Assembly: GCF_048569485.1 (NCBI RefSeq)
Contig: NC_134355.1
Location: forward strand, 556,211,142-556,275,141
Source: Anomaloglossus baeobatrachus
Taxonomy: Eukaryota; Chordata; Amphibia; Anura; Aromobatidae
Direction: 5' to 3'
Length of the DNA: 64,000 nucleotides
In this document: positions 11,520 through 22,939 of the stretch, in pieces
Layout: each line of letters starts with the position of its first letter
Numbering within the stretch: the first letter of the stretch is position 1
Notes under the pieces: model-generated
Databases searched by the model: none
What the model saw: the letters and a program-made list of their open reading frames with translations, nothing else
Told to the model about the DNA's origin: nothing
Made by a program: the position numbers and the translations under genes

Positions 11520-12291
11520 ATGTCAAAGCATCCCTTGGCTGTATTATGCCTTCAGGTGGGCACTCACAAAGCCTCTGAGCCGCACTAAGAAAAAGTCCCA
11601 CAAATTTTATGAGGTGAAGTTTTGCCTCGTCACTCCCACCCGAGTTGAAAGGCGATTTGGTAGAACAAAGACTCTGGAAAAGTGATGGCTCTCACCCCTC
11701 AAATTAAATTCAGTGAAATTTGCGCTCCCAAATCCAAATGTTCCCTCCTACTGAGCCCCACTGTGCCTAAACTGCAGTAAGCGACCATGTGTGTCACATT
11801 ACTGTAGCGGGAAGAGCCCAATTAACAATTTACGGGGTGCATGTCTCCAGAATCACAAACTGGGAACTATGGGTACTGGGCTGGCATGTTTGCTATTCTC
11901 CAGAAAAAAAAAGGTGTGGTGTGGATGTTACAAAATAGTCACTGCAGCAGTAGATTAATTCATTGACTGTTGCAATTTCTACAATGGGGTCACTTTTGGG
12001 GGTTTTCTGCTGCTCTGGCACGTTAGGGGCTCCACATGTCACCCGCAAACTTAGTAAAATTTATGCTCCAAAAGCCAAACAGTGCTCCTTTCCTCTGAGC
12101 CCTGACATGTGGCCAACCGTAGTTTTTGACAACATGTAGGGCATTAGCACATTTGGGAGAAATTGCGCAATAAATTGTGGTGTCAAGTTGCAACTTTTAA
12201 CATTTTTGTAACTGACAAATTTGCAGCGAATTTAAAAAAAAAAATATATATTTTTTACCATTTGTAGAATCTGCTGAGTTTTGTGGTGCCA
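11520..12291 (+). repeat. Diverged relative of the 390-bp unit plus unrecognised DNA
   Basis: The segment from about 11690 keeps fragments such as CAATGGGGTCACTTTTGGGG, CTCTGAGCCCTGACATGTG and a late A/T run that mirror the 390-bp unit, but divergence is high. The first 170 bp holds a 76-residue open frame with no recognised domain, which I do not call as a gene. Confidence 0.4.
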
Positions 12292-12322
12292 CATAATAAT
12301 AATAATAATAATAATAATAATC
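12292..12322 (+). repeat. (AAT)n microsatellite
   Basis: About nine uninterrupted ATA/AAT triplets immediately before the foldback region. Confidence 0.9.
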
Positions 12323-12395
12323 AACAAGAGCTACTGGATCTTTACAAGGGGATTTATTATAAGTAGGGTAATTACAATGACATACATAAGGGAAA

Positions 12396-13244
12396 CACTA
12401 CATATATCAAAAAGACTGACCCACACATCCAACAGGTGTGAATAGGTGCTAGCTGAAAACACACATTATAGTGAAAAAACATATACAGCTGCACAGTAAA
12501 ATGCTAATAATGAATAAGGGAACTCTGGTATTGCAGTACTGCTATAGGAATATTTGAACAAAAAAAAGAGATATTATGTATTGGCCAATGCATGTGAGCT
12601 CGGTCACCACAGCAAGGTGTATCTCTATATACCGGGAACCTAACTTGAAATGCCTCTCTCTGGGTTAAAAACCTTCATGTCTGGGCAGCTAGACTCCTGC
12701 TATAAAGCGGAATAAACACAGCCTGATTATAGGGGGGAGTGCTCAATCAGAAAGTGATGCACTACAAATATATCAAAAAGACTGACCCGCACATCAAACA
12801 GGTGTGAATAGATGCTAGCTGAAAACACACTTTATAACTACAAAACACATACAGCTGCAATCTAAAATGCTAAAAATGAATAAGGGAACTCTGGTATTGC
12901 ATTCTTTCTGATTGAGAAATCCCTATAACCAGGCTGTGTTCATTCCCTTTAATAGCAGGAGTCTAGCTGCCAAGACAGAGGTTTTTAACCCAGATAGCGG
13001 CATTTCAAGTTAGGTTTTTAGTCTAGCTGCCCAGACATGGAGGTTTTTAACCCAGATAGTGGCATTGCAAGTTAAGGTCCCAGTATACAAAGATATAACT
13101 TGCCGCGGTGACCGTGCTCACATGCATTGGCCAATACATAAGCTAAATATCTCTTTTTTTTCAAATATTCCTATAGTAGGAATGCAATACCAGAGTTCCC
13201 TTATTCATTGTTAGCATTTTAGTGTGCAGCTGTATGTGTTTTGT
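12396..13244. mobile_element. Foldback element with internal duplication
   Basis: The left arm (from about 12465) reads ATACAGCTGCACAGTAAAAT, AATGAATAAGGGAACTCTGG, GGCCAATGCATGTGAGC and CTGGGCAGCTAGAC. The right arm carries the reverse complements in reverse order to 13244. Between them, 12770-12900 repeats the start of the left arm in direct orientation. A 14-bp direct repeat, ATACATAAGGGAAA, flanks the unit at 12382-12395 and 13245-13258 and could be a target duplication. There is no coding capacity. Confidence 0.65.
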
Positions 13245-13258
13245 ATACATAAGGGAAA

Positions 13259-13487
13259 GCTTACTAAGGGACAATGAAAGGGGAAAGGTAATAGGAGAGG
13301 GTGGTGGAAGATAGAAAGTTGGAGGATAACTAACTAGTTTGCTGTGCTACCTTTATATCAGCCACCCAGTCAAACATGGCCTATACATTGCCCATCCCTG
13401 TAACACCTTCACATAATAGTAACATCCAATCAGGTTACAGTCTTTGAGTTCTCCAGTGATGTCAACACTGTCCTGAAGGTGGCGCTC
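13259..13487. other. No recognised feature
   Basis: Unique-looking sequence with a purine-rich start (AAAGGGGAAAGGTAATAGGAGAGG) and no supportable gene or repeat. Confidence 0.5.
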
Positions 13488-14991
13488 TTAAGCCCAGTCA
13501 CACTAAACAACTTACCAGCGATCCCAACAACGATACAACCTGATAGGGATCGCTGGTAAGTTGCTAGGAGGTCACTGGTGAGATGTCACACTAAGCGACG
13601 CTCCAGCGATCCCACCAGCAACCTGACCTGGCAGGGATCGCTGGAGCGTCGCTACATGTGGAAGCATGCTGCGCTTGGTAACTAAGGTAAATATCAGGTA
13701 ACCAACTTGATATTTACCTTGGTTACCAGCGCACACCGCTTAGCGCTGGCTCCCTGCACACCTAGCCACAGTACACATTGGGTTAATTACCCGATGTGTA
13801 CTCTGCTACGTGTGCAGGCAGCAGGGAGCTGGCTTTTGCGGACGCTGGTAACCACGGTAAACATCGGGTAACCAAGAAGCCCTTCCCTTGGTTACCCGAT
13901 ATTTACCTTCGCTACCAGCGTCCGCCGCTCTCACCCTGCCAGTGCCGGCTCCCTGTTCCCTGCACTCCTAGCCACAGTACACATCAGGTTAATTACCCGA
14001 TGTGTACTCCGGCTACGTGTGCAGAGAGCAGAGAGCCGGCACTGACAGCTGAGAGCGGCGGACACTGGTAACGAAGGTAAATATCGGGTAACCAAGGGAA
14101 GGGCTTCTTGGTTACCCGATATTTACATTGGTTACCAGCATCCGCAGAAGCCGGCTCCCTGCTGCCTGCACATTCAATTGTTGCTCTCTCGCTGTCACAC
14201 ACAGCGATGTGTGCTTCACAGCGGGAGAGCAACAACTAAAAAATGGTCCAGGACATTCAGCAACAACTAACGACCTCACAGCAAGGGCCAGGTTGTTGCT
14301 GGATGTCATACACAGCAACATCGCTAGCAAGTTGTGCCTCAGCAGCGATGTTGCTAGCGATGTTGCTTAGGGGTACTTTGCACGCTGCGACATCGCAAGC
14401 CGATGCTGCGATGCCGAGCGCGATAGTCCCCGCCCCCGTCACAGCTGCGATATCCTTGTGATAGCTGCCGTAGCGAACATTATCGCTACGGCAGCTTCAC
14501 ATGGACTCACCTGTCCTGGGACGTCGCTCTGGCTGGCGACCCGCCTCCTTATTAAGGGGGCGGGTCGTATGGCGTCACTGCGACGTCACACGGCAGGCGG
14601 CCAATAGGAGCGGAGGGGCAGAGATGACAGAGATGAGCGGGATGTAAACATCCCGCCCACCTTCTCCCTTCCGCATATCCTACGGGAGCTGCGGTGACGC
14701 CAGTAGGAGATGTTCCTCGCTCCTGCGGCTTCACACACAGCGATGTGTGCTGCTGCTGGAGCGAGGAACAACATCGGACCATCGCGTCAGCGTCATTATG
14801 GATTACGCCGACGCTACACCGATGATACGATTATGACGCTTTTGCGCTCGTTAATCGTATCATCTAGGCTTTACACACTACGTTGTCGCCTACGATGCCG
14901 GATGTGCGTCTCTTTCAATTTGACCCCACTGGCATCACACTTGCGATGTCGTAGTGTGCAAATTACCCCTAAGTGTGACGGTACCTTTAGG
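13488..14991. mobile_element. Hairpin-module MITE B, containing a family-A MITE
   Basis: The left end AAGCCCAGTCACACTAA corresponds imperfectly to the right end AGTGTGACGGTACCTTTA. The interior is a string of small palindromes: AGCGATCCC/GGGATCGCT hairpins, TACACAT/ATGTGTA stems and AAGGTAAATATCGGG/CCCGATATTTACC stems. The family-A insertion at 14367-14972 removes the element's continuity just before its right end. It is non-coding. Confidence 0.65.
14367..14972. mobile_element. Family-A MITE, complete, nested in MITE B
   Basis: Ends TTAGGGGTACTTTGCACGCT and GTGTGCAAATTACCCCTAA form a TIR of about 30 bp. Internal marks are GCTACGGCAGC, GGGGGCGGGTCGTA and GCGGGATGTAAACATCCCGC. The copy is about 606 bp and complete at both ends. 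The exact target duplication could not be decided because both flanks start with T/A. Confidence 0.75.
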
Positions 14992-15192
14992 TCCAGAATG
15001 GATTAGAGTCTTGACAAATCTAGTTGCAGTGTTCTTCATGTTCCTTGTATTTAGGAAAGGTCTTAATATCAAAAGGCCTGACAACAGGTTTTTAAACTTC
15101 ATTTGGGCTGGAGAGTTGTTGTCCATCTCCAGAACAATGGTTTATAATCCAAATGTCCATGGGGTTGTGTACAGATGTAGATTACAATGAGA
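14992..15192. other. No recognised feature
   Basis: Short single-copy-looking stretch between two MITEs, possibly the original host sequence. No open frame with recognisable content. Confidence 0.5.
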
Positions 15193-17122
15193 TAAAGGTG
15201 GTGTCACACACAACGACAACGACGTCGCTGCTACGTCACCATTTTCTGTGACGTAGCAGCGACGTCCCGTCGCTGTCGCTGTGTGTGACATCCAGCAACG
15301 AGCTGGCCCCTGCTGTGAGGTCGCCGCTCGTTGCTGAATGTCCAACTTCATTTTTTGGTCGTTGCTCTCCCGCTGTGATGCACACATCGCTGTGTGTGAC
15401 AGCGAGAGAGCGACGAAATGAAGCGACCAGGGAGCAGGAGCCGGCATCTGGCAGCTGCGGTAAGCTGTAACTGTGACGCCCTGGACAAGCCAGGACGTCA
15501 CAGGTACTGCAACAACACACCCTACACCCCGGTTAGGAACACCAAGGTCAAACACAAATCCTTGTTGCCTTCCTCCAGGGGCTGATGGCCACACCAGGCG
15601 GGGCGGAGCCAGGCAGTTGGCTCCACCCACCAAGGAGTTCACAGTCCTGGAGGCGGGAAAAGGAAGACAGATCAGTTTGAGGAGTTGTAGTGTGAGGAAG
15701 TAGTAGTGGAGGAACTGACTGGCCGTGTTCGGGTATGTGGCCTGGGCACCTGACAGCAAGGTTGGCAGACAGTGGTGACCGTCTGCAGGAGAGGCCGATT
15801 GACGCACAACCGTGAGGACTGGGGACGGGCGGTGGCCCGCCGGTACCGAACCGGGGAGCGAAGAGAAGCCAGCACCATCCGGCAGGGCCTACAGACCCCA
15901 ACCAGGCTAGGAGTCGCCGTAAAACCGGTCAAATCCGTCAGCGACGGGAACCTCCGGGGTTTCCCAGCAGTAAAGACCCGACCGAAGCCAACCGTCCAAA
16001 CCATGAGGGAGATAAAGCTACCGCCAGAGCTAGAGCTCCCAGGGCCAGAGCCTGCGGGCAAAGGAAGGGCTCCCTTAGCCAACATACCGCTGGGGAGCGG
16101 GCTATCAGTGGGAAGCCATTGGGGCAGAGAACAGAACACCGGTGCAGGGAGAGACAGTTACCGCCAACCTACCGGGAGTGACCGCCGCAGCCGTCTGTGG
16201 GACTCGTCCATCCAGCCGTTTGTTTTACCAGAGACTCCGTGTGCGTTACTGGCTGAGTGAGTACCACCGTGCCACCTGGCACTGCGCTGCCCCGCGACCC
16301 TGCACCCGGCCAGGCCCCGCAATCCACCTTCCGACCTCCACCACCGGGCCCCGGGACCACCAAAATCCCCTACCCACGGAGGGGAGAAAACATCTCAGCT
16401 GCTCCCTGTCAACGCTCCCGGGAACCCCGTACAGAGCAGCGGTGGTGTCCCAACCTCACCACAAACCGTGGGTGGCGTCACGGACAATATCCCCAAACCA
16501 AACCACCCCTTTCACTCACGGGCGAGGAGCACCGCTCGAGTCCCCGGGATCCGGCCCACCGCTCGAGCCACCGACCGAGCGAGCAGCAGCAGCCGGACCC
16601 GAGCAGTGGGTGAGCGCAGCGTCCCCTCCCCGCCCGCGACATAACCAGGGTAAACATCGGGTAACCAAGGGAAGACCTTTCCCTGGTTACCCGATATTTA
16701 CCTTCGTTACCAGCGTCCGCCGCTCTCAGCTGTCAGTGCCGGCTCCCTGCTCTCTGCACATGTAGCTGCAGTACACATCGGGTAATTAACCTGATGTGTA
16801 CTGTAGCTAGGAGTGCAGGGAGCCAGCGCCAAGCAGTGTGCGCGGCTCCCTGCTCTCTGCACATGTAGCTGCAGTACACATCGGGTAATTAACCCGATGT
16901 GTACTGTAGCTAGGAGTGCAGGGAGCCAGCGATAAGCAGTGTGCGCGGCTCCCTGCTCTCTGCACATGTAGCACAGCGACGTGTCGTTATGATCGCTACT
17001 GCTTCTGCTGTGTTTGACAGCTAAGCAGCGATCATAACAGCGACTTACAAGGTCGCTGTTGCGTCACAGAAAATGGTGACGTAACAGCGACGTCGTTGTC
17101 GCTATGTGTGAACCCAGCTTTA
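15193..17122. mobile_element. Hairpin-module MITE C, split by a solo LTR
   Basis: The left end (TAAAGGTGGTGTCACACACA, then CGACGTCGCTGCTACGTC) is mirrored at the right by GACGTAACAGCGACGTCG and GTGAACCCAGCTTTA. The interior carries the same hairpin modules as MITE B, including GTACACATCGGGTAATTAAC twice (near 16770 and 16875). The solo LTR at 15472-16641 interrupts it with a TAAC duplication. Confidence 0.75.
15472..16641 (+). mobile_element. Solo LTR, about 1.17 kb (TGTGACGCCCTGG family)
   Basis: The unit begins TGTGACGCCCTGGAC and ends CGCCCGCGACA, with TAAC directly repeated on both sides (15468-15471 and 16642-16645). TG...CA ends and a 4-bp duplication fit a Ty3/gypsy-type LTR. No internal region is attached, so it is a solo LTR left by recombination. 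The same family recurs at 21745-22939, 40282-42486, 40923-42027 and 42543-46811. Confidence 0.85.
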
Positions 17123-17316
17123 GGGGTGAGATATTCATCTACAGTTTAAGTGCACTCTTTACTTTATTAACAAAACAAAGGGCAATACACCACAGGACAC
17201 AAAACTGCTTTCCAACCTCACAGGTTTACAACCCCCTTCACAGCACATGGTCCTTCTCTTTGATGTAGACCTTTGAACTTTGGATAACAGTAAACCCAGC
17301 CATTGTCCATGTTGGC
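17123..17316. other. No recognised feature
   Basis: A short unique-looking stretch between two hairpin MITEs. It contains no open frame or repeat I can name. Confidence 0.5.
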
Positions 17317-17518
17317 TTAGGCTGGGTTCACAGATAGACACGACGTCGCTGTTACGTCACCATTTTCTGTGACGCAACAGCGACCTTGTATGTCGCTGTT
17401 ATGAGCGCTGCTTAGCTGTCAAACACAGCGACGCAGCAGCGATCATAACGTCGCTACATGTGCAGAGAGCAGGGAGCTGCGCACACTGCTTAGCGCTGGC
17501 TCCCTGCTCTCCTAGCTA

Positions 17519-17554
17519 CAGTACACATCGGGTTAATTAACCCGATGTGTACTG
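17519..17554. repeat. Perfect 36-bp palindrome
   Basis: CAGTACACATCGGGTTAA and its exact reverse complement meet at a TTAATTAA centre. A nearly identical copy sits at about 17625-17659, and looser copies lie near 13767, 13974, 16770 and 16872. It is a shared building block of the hairpin MITEs. Confidence 0.9.
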
Positions 17555-18405
17555 CAGCTACATATGCAGAGAGCAGGGAGCCGCGCACACCGCTTAGCGC
17601 TGGCTCCCTGCTCTCCTAGCTATAGTACACATCGGGTTAATTAACCCGATGTGTACTGCAGCTACATGTGCAGAGAGCAGGAGCCGGCAGCACAGGCAGC
17701 GTGAGAGCGGCGGAGGCTGGTAACGAAGGTAAATATCGGGTAACCACCTTGGTTACCCGATGTTTACCTTGGTTACAGCTTACCACAGGCTGCCAGATGC
17801 CGGCTCCTGCTCTTTGCTCGCTTCATTTCATCGCTCTCTCGCTGTCACACACAGAGATGTGTGCTTATCAGCGGGAGAGCAACAATAAAAAAACAAACCA
17901 GGGCTGTGTGTAACGAGCAGCAATCTCACAGCAGGGGCCAGATTGCTGCTCAGTGTCACACACAGCGAGATCGCTAATGAGTAGTGATGAGCGAGTACTA
18001 AAAAGCTCGGGTGCTCGAAGCTCGGGCCGAGCCTCCCAAGATACTCGTGTACTCGGCCCGAGCAACGAGCCCAATGTTATCCTATGGGAGACCCGAGTAT
18101 TTTTGTGAAATGACCACCGGCAGCATGTAGAAACCCTAAAAATGGCACAAAAGTCTCAGAAGAGTGCTCAAATGACATGGCAACAGCATGGGGAAGACCC
18201 CTTGAAGCATTTATCACTCAAAAGTCACAGCTGTGAACAATTTTGTCCGCGTTTTACGCCATTTTTACGGACTCACCAGAAAACCTTCCAAAATGACACC
18301 AAAATGATTTTTCATGGCGGAAATGTTAAGGGCACATACCCAATAGTGAGATAGAGCTAATGTATGTTACTTTTTGAGATCAATACATGAAAGATTTTAC
18401 GTAAA

Positions 18406-19266
18406 ACATTGTGTGGCACTCCGATGTCCCTGAGAAGAGACGTACATAAAGGCCTCTGAGTCTAATGTGCCCATTTTGAGGAACTGAGTCTTTGTAGTAT
18501 TTTCCTTTGCCAGGGCAGTCCAAAATTGTGAGGTTCACCAATGCCCCTGCATACAGACGTGCATGATGGCCTGTAAACCTGAAGTGCCCATTGTAAGGAA
18601 GTGGGTCTATTGTAGTATAGCCCTTAGGCAGGGCAGCCAAAAATTGGGAGGCTCCACGTTGTCCCTGGATAGAGACGTGCATGAGGGCCTGTAAACCTGA
18701 AGTGTCCATTGGAAGGAAGTGGGTCTTTTGTAGTATAGCCCTTTGGCAGGGCAGCCAAAAATTGGGAGGCTCCACGTTGTCCCTGGATAGAGACGTGCAT
18801 GAGGGCCTCAAAACATTAAGTGTCAATTGTCAGGAAGTGGGTCTATTGTAGTATAGCCCTTAGGCAGGGCAGCCAAAAATTGGGAGGCTCCACGTTGTCC
18901 CTGGATAGAGACGTGCATGAGGGCCTGTAAACCTGAAGTGCCCATTGGAAGGAAGTGGGTCTATTGTAGTATAGCCCTTAGGCAGGGCAGCCAAAAATTG
19001 GGAGGCTCCACGTTGTCCCTGGATAGAGACGTGCATGAGGGCCTGTAAACCTGAAGTGCCCATTGGAAGGAAGTGGGTCTATTGTAGTATAGCCCTTAGG
19101 CAGGGCAGCCAAAAATTGGGAGGCTCCACGTTGTCCCTGGATAGAGACGTGCATGAGGGCCTGTAAACCTGAAGTGCCCATTGGAAGGAAGTGGGTCTAT
19201 TGTAGTATAGCCCTTAGGCAGGGCAGCCAAAAATTGGGAGGCTCCACGTTGTCCCTGGATAGAGAC
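18406..19266 (-). repeat. 118-bp tandem array inside the hAT left flank, about 7 copies
   Basis: ATAGAGACGTGC recurs every 118 bp (18669, 18787, 18905, 19023, 19141). The last copies are almost identical and the first two are diverged, so expansion proceeded from the right side. The unit reappears in reverse complement near the other end of the same hAT (24840-25010), so it is a subterminal module of the element. Confidence 0.9.
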
Positions 19267-19267
19267 C

Positions 19268-20208
19268 TGTTAGGTTCTTAGTGCCTCCGTGCTTGCATTT
19301 AAAAACCGCACGTGTGTGCCTGTTGGGGGCAGCTTTCCGCTGCATTTGTGTGAGTTTTGCAAAAACTTGGATATAACGCACAAGTCTAGTGAATACACAT
19401 CAGCACAGCATTGCAAAATGCGCAAGGGCGTTGTCAACGAACAAGGAAGTGGACGTGATGGTGGTGCAGGCAGAGACCGAGGTTGTGTGCAAGCTCTAAT
19501 TTCGCCACAACAAAGGGCCACATCTACTCGCTCGCACGTCCTGTACCAAATTCTTGGGGACCGCAGCAGTACACCGCTCTTGAACCAAGACCAGTGTCAA
19601 CAGGTTGTTAGTTGGATAGCGGATAATGCTTCCAGTCAGATTGGCACCACCACAAACACTCTGTCTTCCACACGGTCAAGTGTCAGTAGCCGTGATACTG
19701 CACCGCACATTTCAGAACCTGATCCTCCTTCCTACCACCAGGCCGAGTACACGTCCACGGACATTACTGATCCCACACTTGGACACTCGGAAGAGCTGTT
19801 CGTTCACGTTTCCATTCACACATTCTGGCCTCTCGCCAGCTCCTGTTGAAGTGGGCCATGACGAGATTGTATGTACAGATGCCCAAATATTTGAGCAGCC
19901 ACGTTCTCACGAAGTTGGCAACGTGTCTCAACAAGGGGTGGACGATGATGAGACACAATTGTCAGGAAGTCAGGAGGAGGAGCAGGGTGCGGAAGAGGAA
20001 GACGACGTGGTGGATGATCCAGTAACTGACCCAACCTGGCAGGAGGATATGCAGAGCGAGGACAGCAGTGCACAGGGGGAGGGAGGCGTAGCATCCCAAC
20101 AGGCAGTAAGAAGCAGAGTGGTGGCCCCAGGCAGACGTCAGGCAACTGTTCCCCGGAACAACACGACACAAGGTGCCTGTACAAATGTTAGGTCTTCCCG
20201 AGTCTGGC
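19268..20208 (+). pseudogene. hAT transposase, N-terminal acidic region
   Basis: From about 19289 an open frame contains a Ser/Thr-rich stretch, ending near 19849. The coding sense continues in another frame from about 19856 with an Asp/Glu-rich run (EEEQGAEEEDDVVDDP) followed by a basic segment. This low-complexity leader before a BED finger is usual for ZBED-type hAT transposases. The 5' 120 bp is the reverse complement of the 192-bp unit at the far end, so the coding region begins inside the subterminal repeat. The segment stops at an LTR insertion at 20209. Exact start codon uncertain. Confidence 0.6.
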
Positions 20209-20859
20209 TGTAATACTATTGTATGTATTGAGGATTTCGATTGCGTTAGGGCAATGACAACCAGAGACGAGTTCTTGGTGCAAGACGTTTATAATATGCA
20301 ACCAGCAAATATGTACATAAACGGAACAAAAACACAGTAGAACATAAATACAGGAAATACCTTCCAGGGACGGAGCGAAAGGGAATTCACGGGACCGCGC
20401 ACCGGACTCCCCCAGGGAGACCACCAAGAGCGAACCCCTATACAGGGACTGTCTGGCAATCACCCCAGAAGGCCTAAATGCGCAGCAGCCGGGACACAAA
20501 AGGGCAATAGGTAAGTCCAAAAATGTCCGTACGTGATGTGAGTCCAGAGTGGTATTAAACGGAAGGAACCGGGCAGAAGTGCCGACCAAAGACGGCAAAC
20601 GGAGTCCGGGCACAGCTAGATGATACCAGATGAAGTCCAGAGTCGGTGTCGGTTGTTTTCCAAGAGGATCCGAATAACAATCAGGAACCAAAAGCAGCAG
20701 GGCAGGAGCACACAGGAAGCAGTATACTCAGGCACTGGACTAAGCTTTAGGGGCGGCTTTTAAACAGATGGACAGGAAATAGGGCAACAGAACAGAAAAC
20801 TCCATGTTAACAAAGGGCAAGCTCTTTCAAAAGAAAACTGGAAAACCAGGAACTCTGAC
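20209..20859. mobile_element. Solo LTR, about 650 bp, inserted in the hAT transposase
   Basis: The unit begins TGTAATACTATTG and ends CTCTGACA, bounded by CTGGC on both sides (20204-20208 and 20860-20864). TG...CA ends with a 5-bp duplication are LTR-type. It is a different family from the 1.1-1.2-kb LTRs. Orientation could not be determined. No internal genes are attached. Confidence 0.75.
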
Positions 20860-20864
20860 ACTGG

Positions 20865-21744
20865 CAGTTTTTTAAGTTGGCTCCAGATGATTCTAAAAAG
20901 GCCATTTGCAACACCTGCCATGCCAGCATCAGCAGGGGTACCAAAACTAGCAGCCTGACCACCACCAGCATGATCAGGCACATGTCAGCCAAGCACCCGA
21001 CTTTGTGGGAAGTACAACAGAGTCGAGGAGCAGTGCTTGCTGATGTCACTGCTACGTCTTCGCTGGTTGTGCATGCGAGCCAATACCCTGTCCATGCTGC
21101 CTGCGAACAAGCCTCCTCCGGCCCTGCACCTGCAGTTACCCACGCAGAAATAACACCATCATCAAGCACGTCCTTGTCCCAGCGCAGTGTTCAGTTATCC
21201 ATTCAGCAAACCTTTGAACGCAGGTGCAAATACACTGCCAACGCCCCACATGCCACACTTCTAAATGCTAACTTTTCGCGACTGCTTGCGCTGGAAATGT
21301 TGCCTTTTAGGCTGGTTGAGACAGAAGCATTCCGCGACCTGATGGTGGCAGCTGTCCCACGTTACTCGGTCCCCAGCCGCCACTATTTCTCCCGGTGTGC
21401 CGTCCCCGCATTGCATAACCATTAACCACGTGTCACAAAACATCACACGTGCCCTGAACAACGCTGTTTCAGCCAAAGTCCACCTAACCACAGACACGTG
21501 GACAAGTGCATGTTGGCAAGGCCGCTACATCTCGTTGACGTCACACTGGGTTAATATTGTGGAAGCTGGGACCCAGTCTGAGCGAGGGACGGAACACGTC
21601 CTTCACACACCAAGTTTTGCAGGCCCTACCTCAGTCAGGGTTTCACCCACACTCTACAGCTCCGGAATGTCATGCTCCTCAGCCTCCTCCTCCTCCTGCG
21701 CATCCTGATCCACTTTACCCTCCACACCAGTCCCAAGCTGGAAG
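20865..21744 (+). pseudogene. hAT transposase, BED zinc finger and first catalytic motif
   Basis: The piece opens with KLAPDDSKKAICNTC and continues to HMSAKH, giving the Cys-x2-Cys...His-x4-His layout of a BED finger (about 20871-20997), the DNA-binding domain of ZBED-type hATs. A Ser/Thr-rich linker follows, then the LLALEMLPFRLVE helix. The motif TTDTWTS (about 21487-21507) holds the first catalytic Asp; it lies in a different frame from the finger, so a frameshift separates them. The piece ends at the antisense LTR at 21745. Confidence 0.8.
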
Positions 21745-22939
21745 TGTCGCGGGCGGAGGAGGGGACGGTGCGCTCTCCCACTGCTCGGGTCCGGCTGCCG
21801 CTGCTCTACGGCTGCTGCTGCTCGTTGGCTCGAGCGATGGCCGGATCCCGGGGACTCGAGCGGCGCTACTCGCCCGTGAGTGAAAAGGGGTGGTTTGGGT
21901 TTTGGGGATATTGTCCGTGACGCCACCCACGGTTGTGGTGATTGTGTGGACACCACCGCTGCTCTGGACGGGGATCCCGGGAGCCTGTGACAGGGAGCAG
22001 CTTTGTTGTTATTTCTCCCCTCCGTGGGTAGGGGGGTTGGTTGTCCCGGGGCCCGGTGATGGGGTAGAGATGGATGACAGGCGGGTTGCGGGGCCTGATG
22101 AGGTGCAGGGTCGCAGGGTCAGCGCTGTGCCGCACGGCACGGAGGTACTCACTCAGCCCAATGATGATGACACAGTTCACGGTAAAACAAGTGGCTGGAT
22201 GGACGGGTCCCTCGGACGGCTGCGGTTGTTCCTCCCTGCAGGTTAGTGATGACTGTCTCTCCCTGCACCTAAGTTCAGTGTTGGTAGTGATGGTTTCCCA
22301 CCGGTAACCCGCTCCCCGACCTGGATATGGGCCGGAGGAGCCCCTTTTGCCCACAGGCGCTGGCCCTGGGAGACGGTTGCCCTTGGCGGTGGCGGTGTCT
22401 CCCCTTCACGGTTGGACGGTTGCCTTCTATCGGGACTTGGCTGTTTGGAAACCCTGAGGTCCCCTTCACTAACGGATTTGGCAAATTCACGGCGACACCA
22501 AGCCTTGCCGGGATCCGAAAGTCCTCTGCCAATGGTGCTGGCTTCTCTTTGTATACCGGTCCGGTACGGCCGGGTCACCACCCGTCCACGGTCCTTACGG
22601 CAGACTCCAATCGGCCTCCACTGCAGACGGTCACCACATCCTGCCAACCTTGCTGTCCTGTCCGGGCCACACACCCGGACCAACTTCAGGCTCTTTGCTG
22701 TCACTTTTCTCCTCTCTACTACTCTCCTCCTTCCACTTCCTTAGCTTAACTCTCACTGCCTGTGTTTTCCCTCCTCCTTGGTGGGTGGAGACCAACCGCC
22801 TGGCTCCACACCCTGGTGTAGACAACAGCCCCTGGGGAAGGCAACAAGGATTTTGTGTTTTGACTATGATATGCCTGCAGGGAGTGTGGGGTGTTTAAGT
22901 GTTGTGCTCTGTGGCCCCTGGCTTGTCCAGGGCGACACA
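21745..22939 (-). mobile_element. Solo LTR, about 1.2 kb, antisense, in the hAT transposase
   Basis: On the minus strand the unit reads TGTGTCGCCCTGGACAAGCC at its start and ends CGCCCGCGACA. GAAG is duplicated at 21741-21744 and 22940-22943. It belongs to the same family as the solo LTR at 15472-16641. The insertion lies between the first and second catalytic motifs of the transposase. Confidence 0.85.

Noticed and set aside
11455-11685. 76-residue frame starting in the MITE end
   Set aside because: Begins in the family-A terminal repeat and has no recognisable domain.
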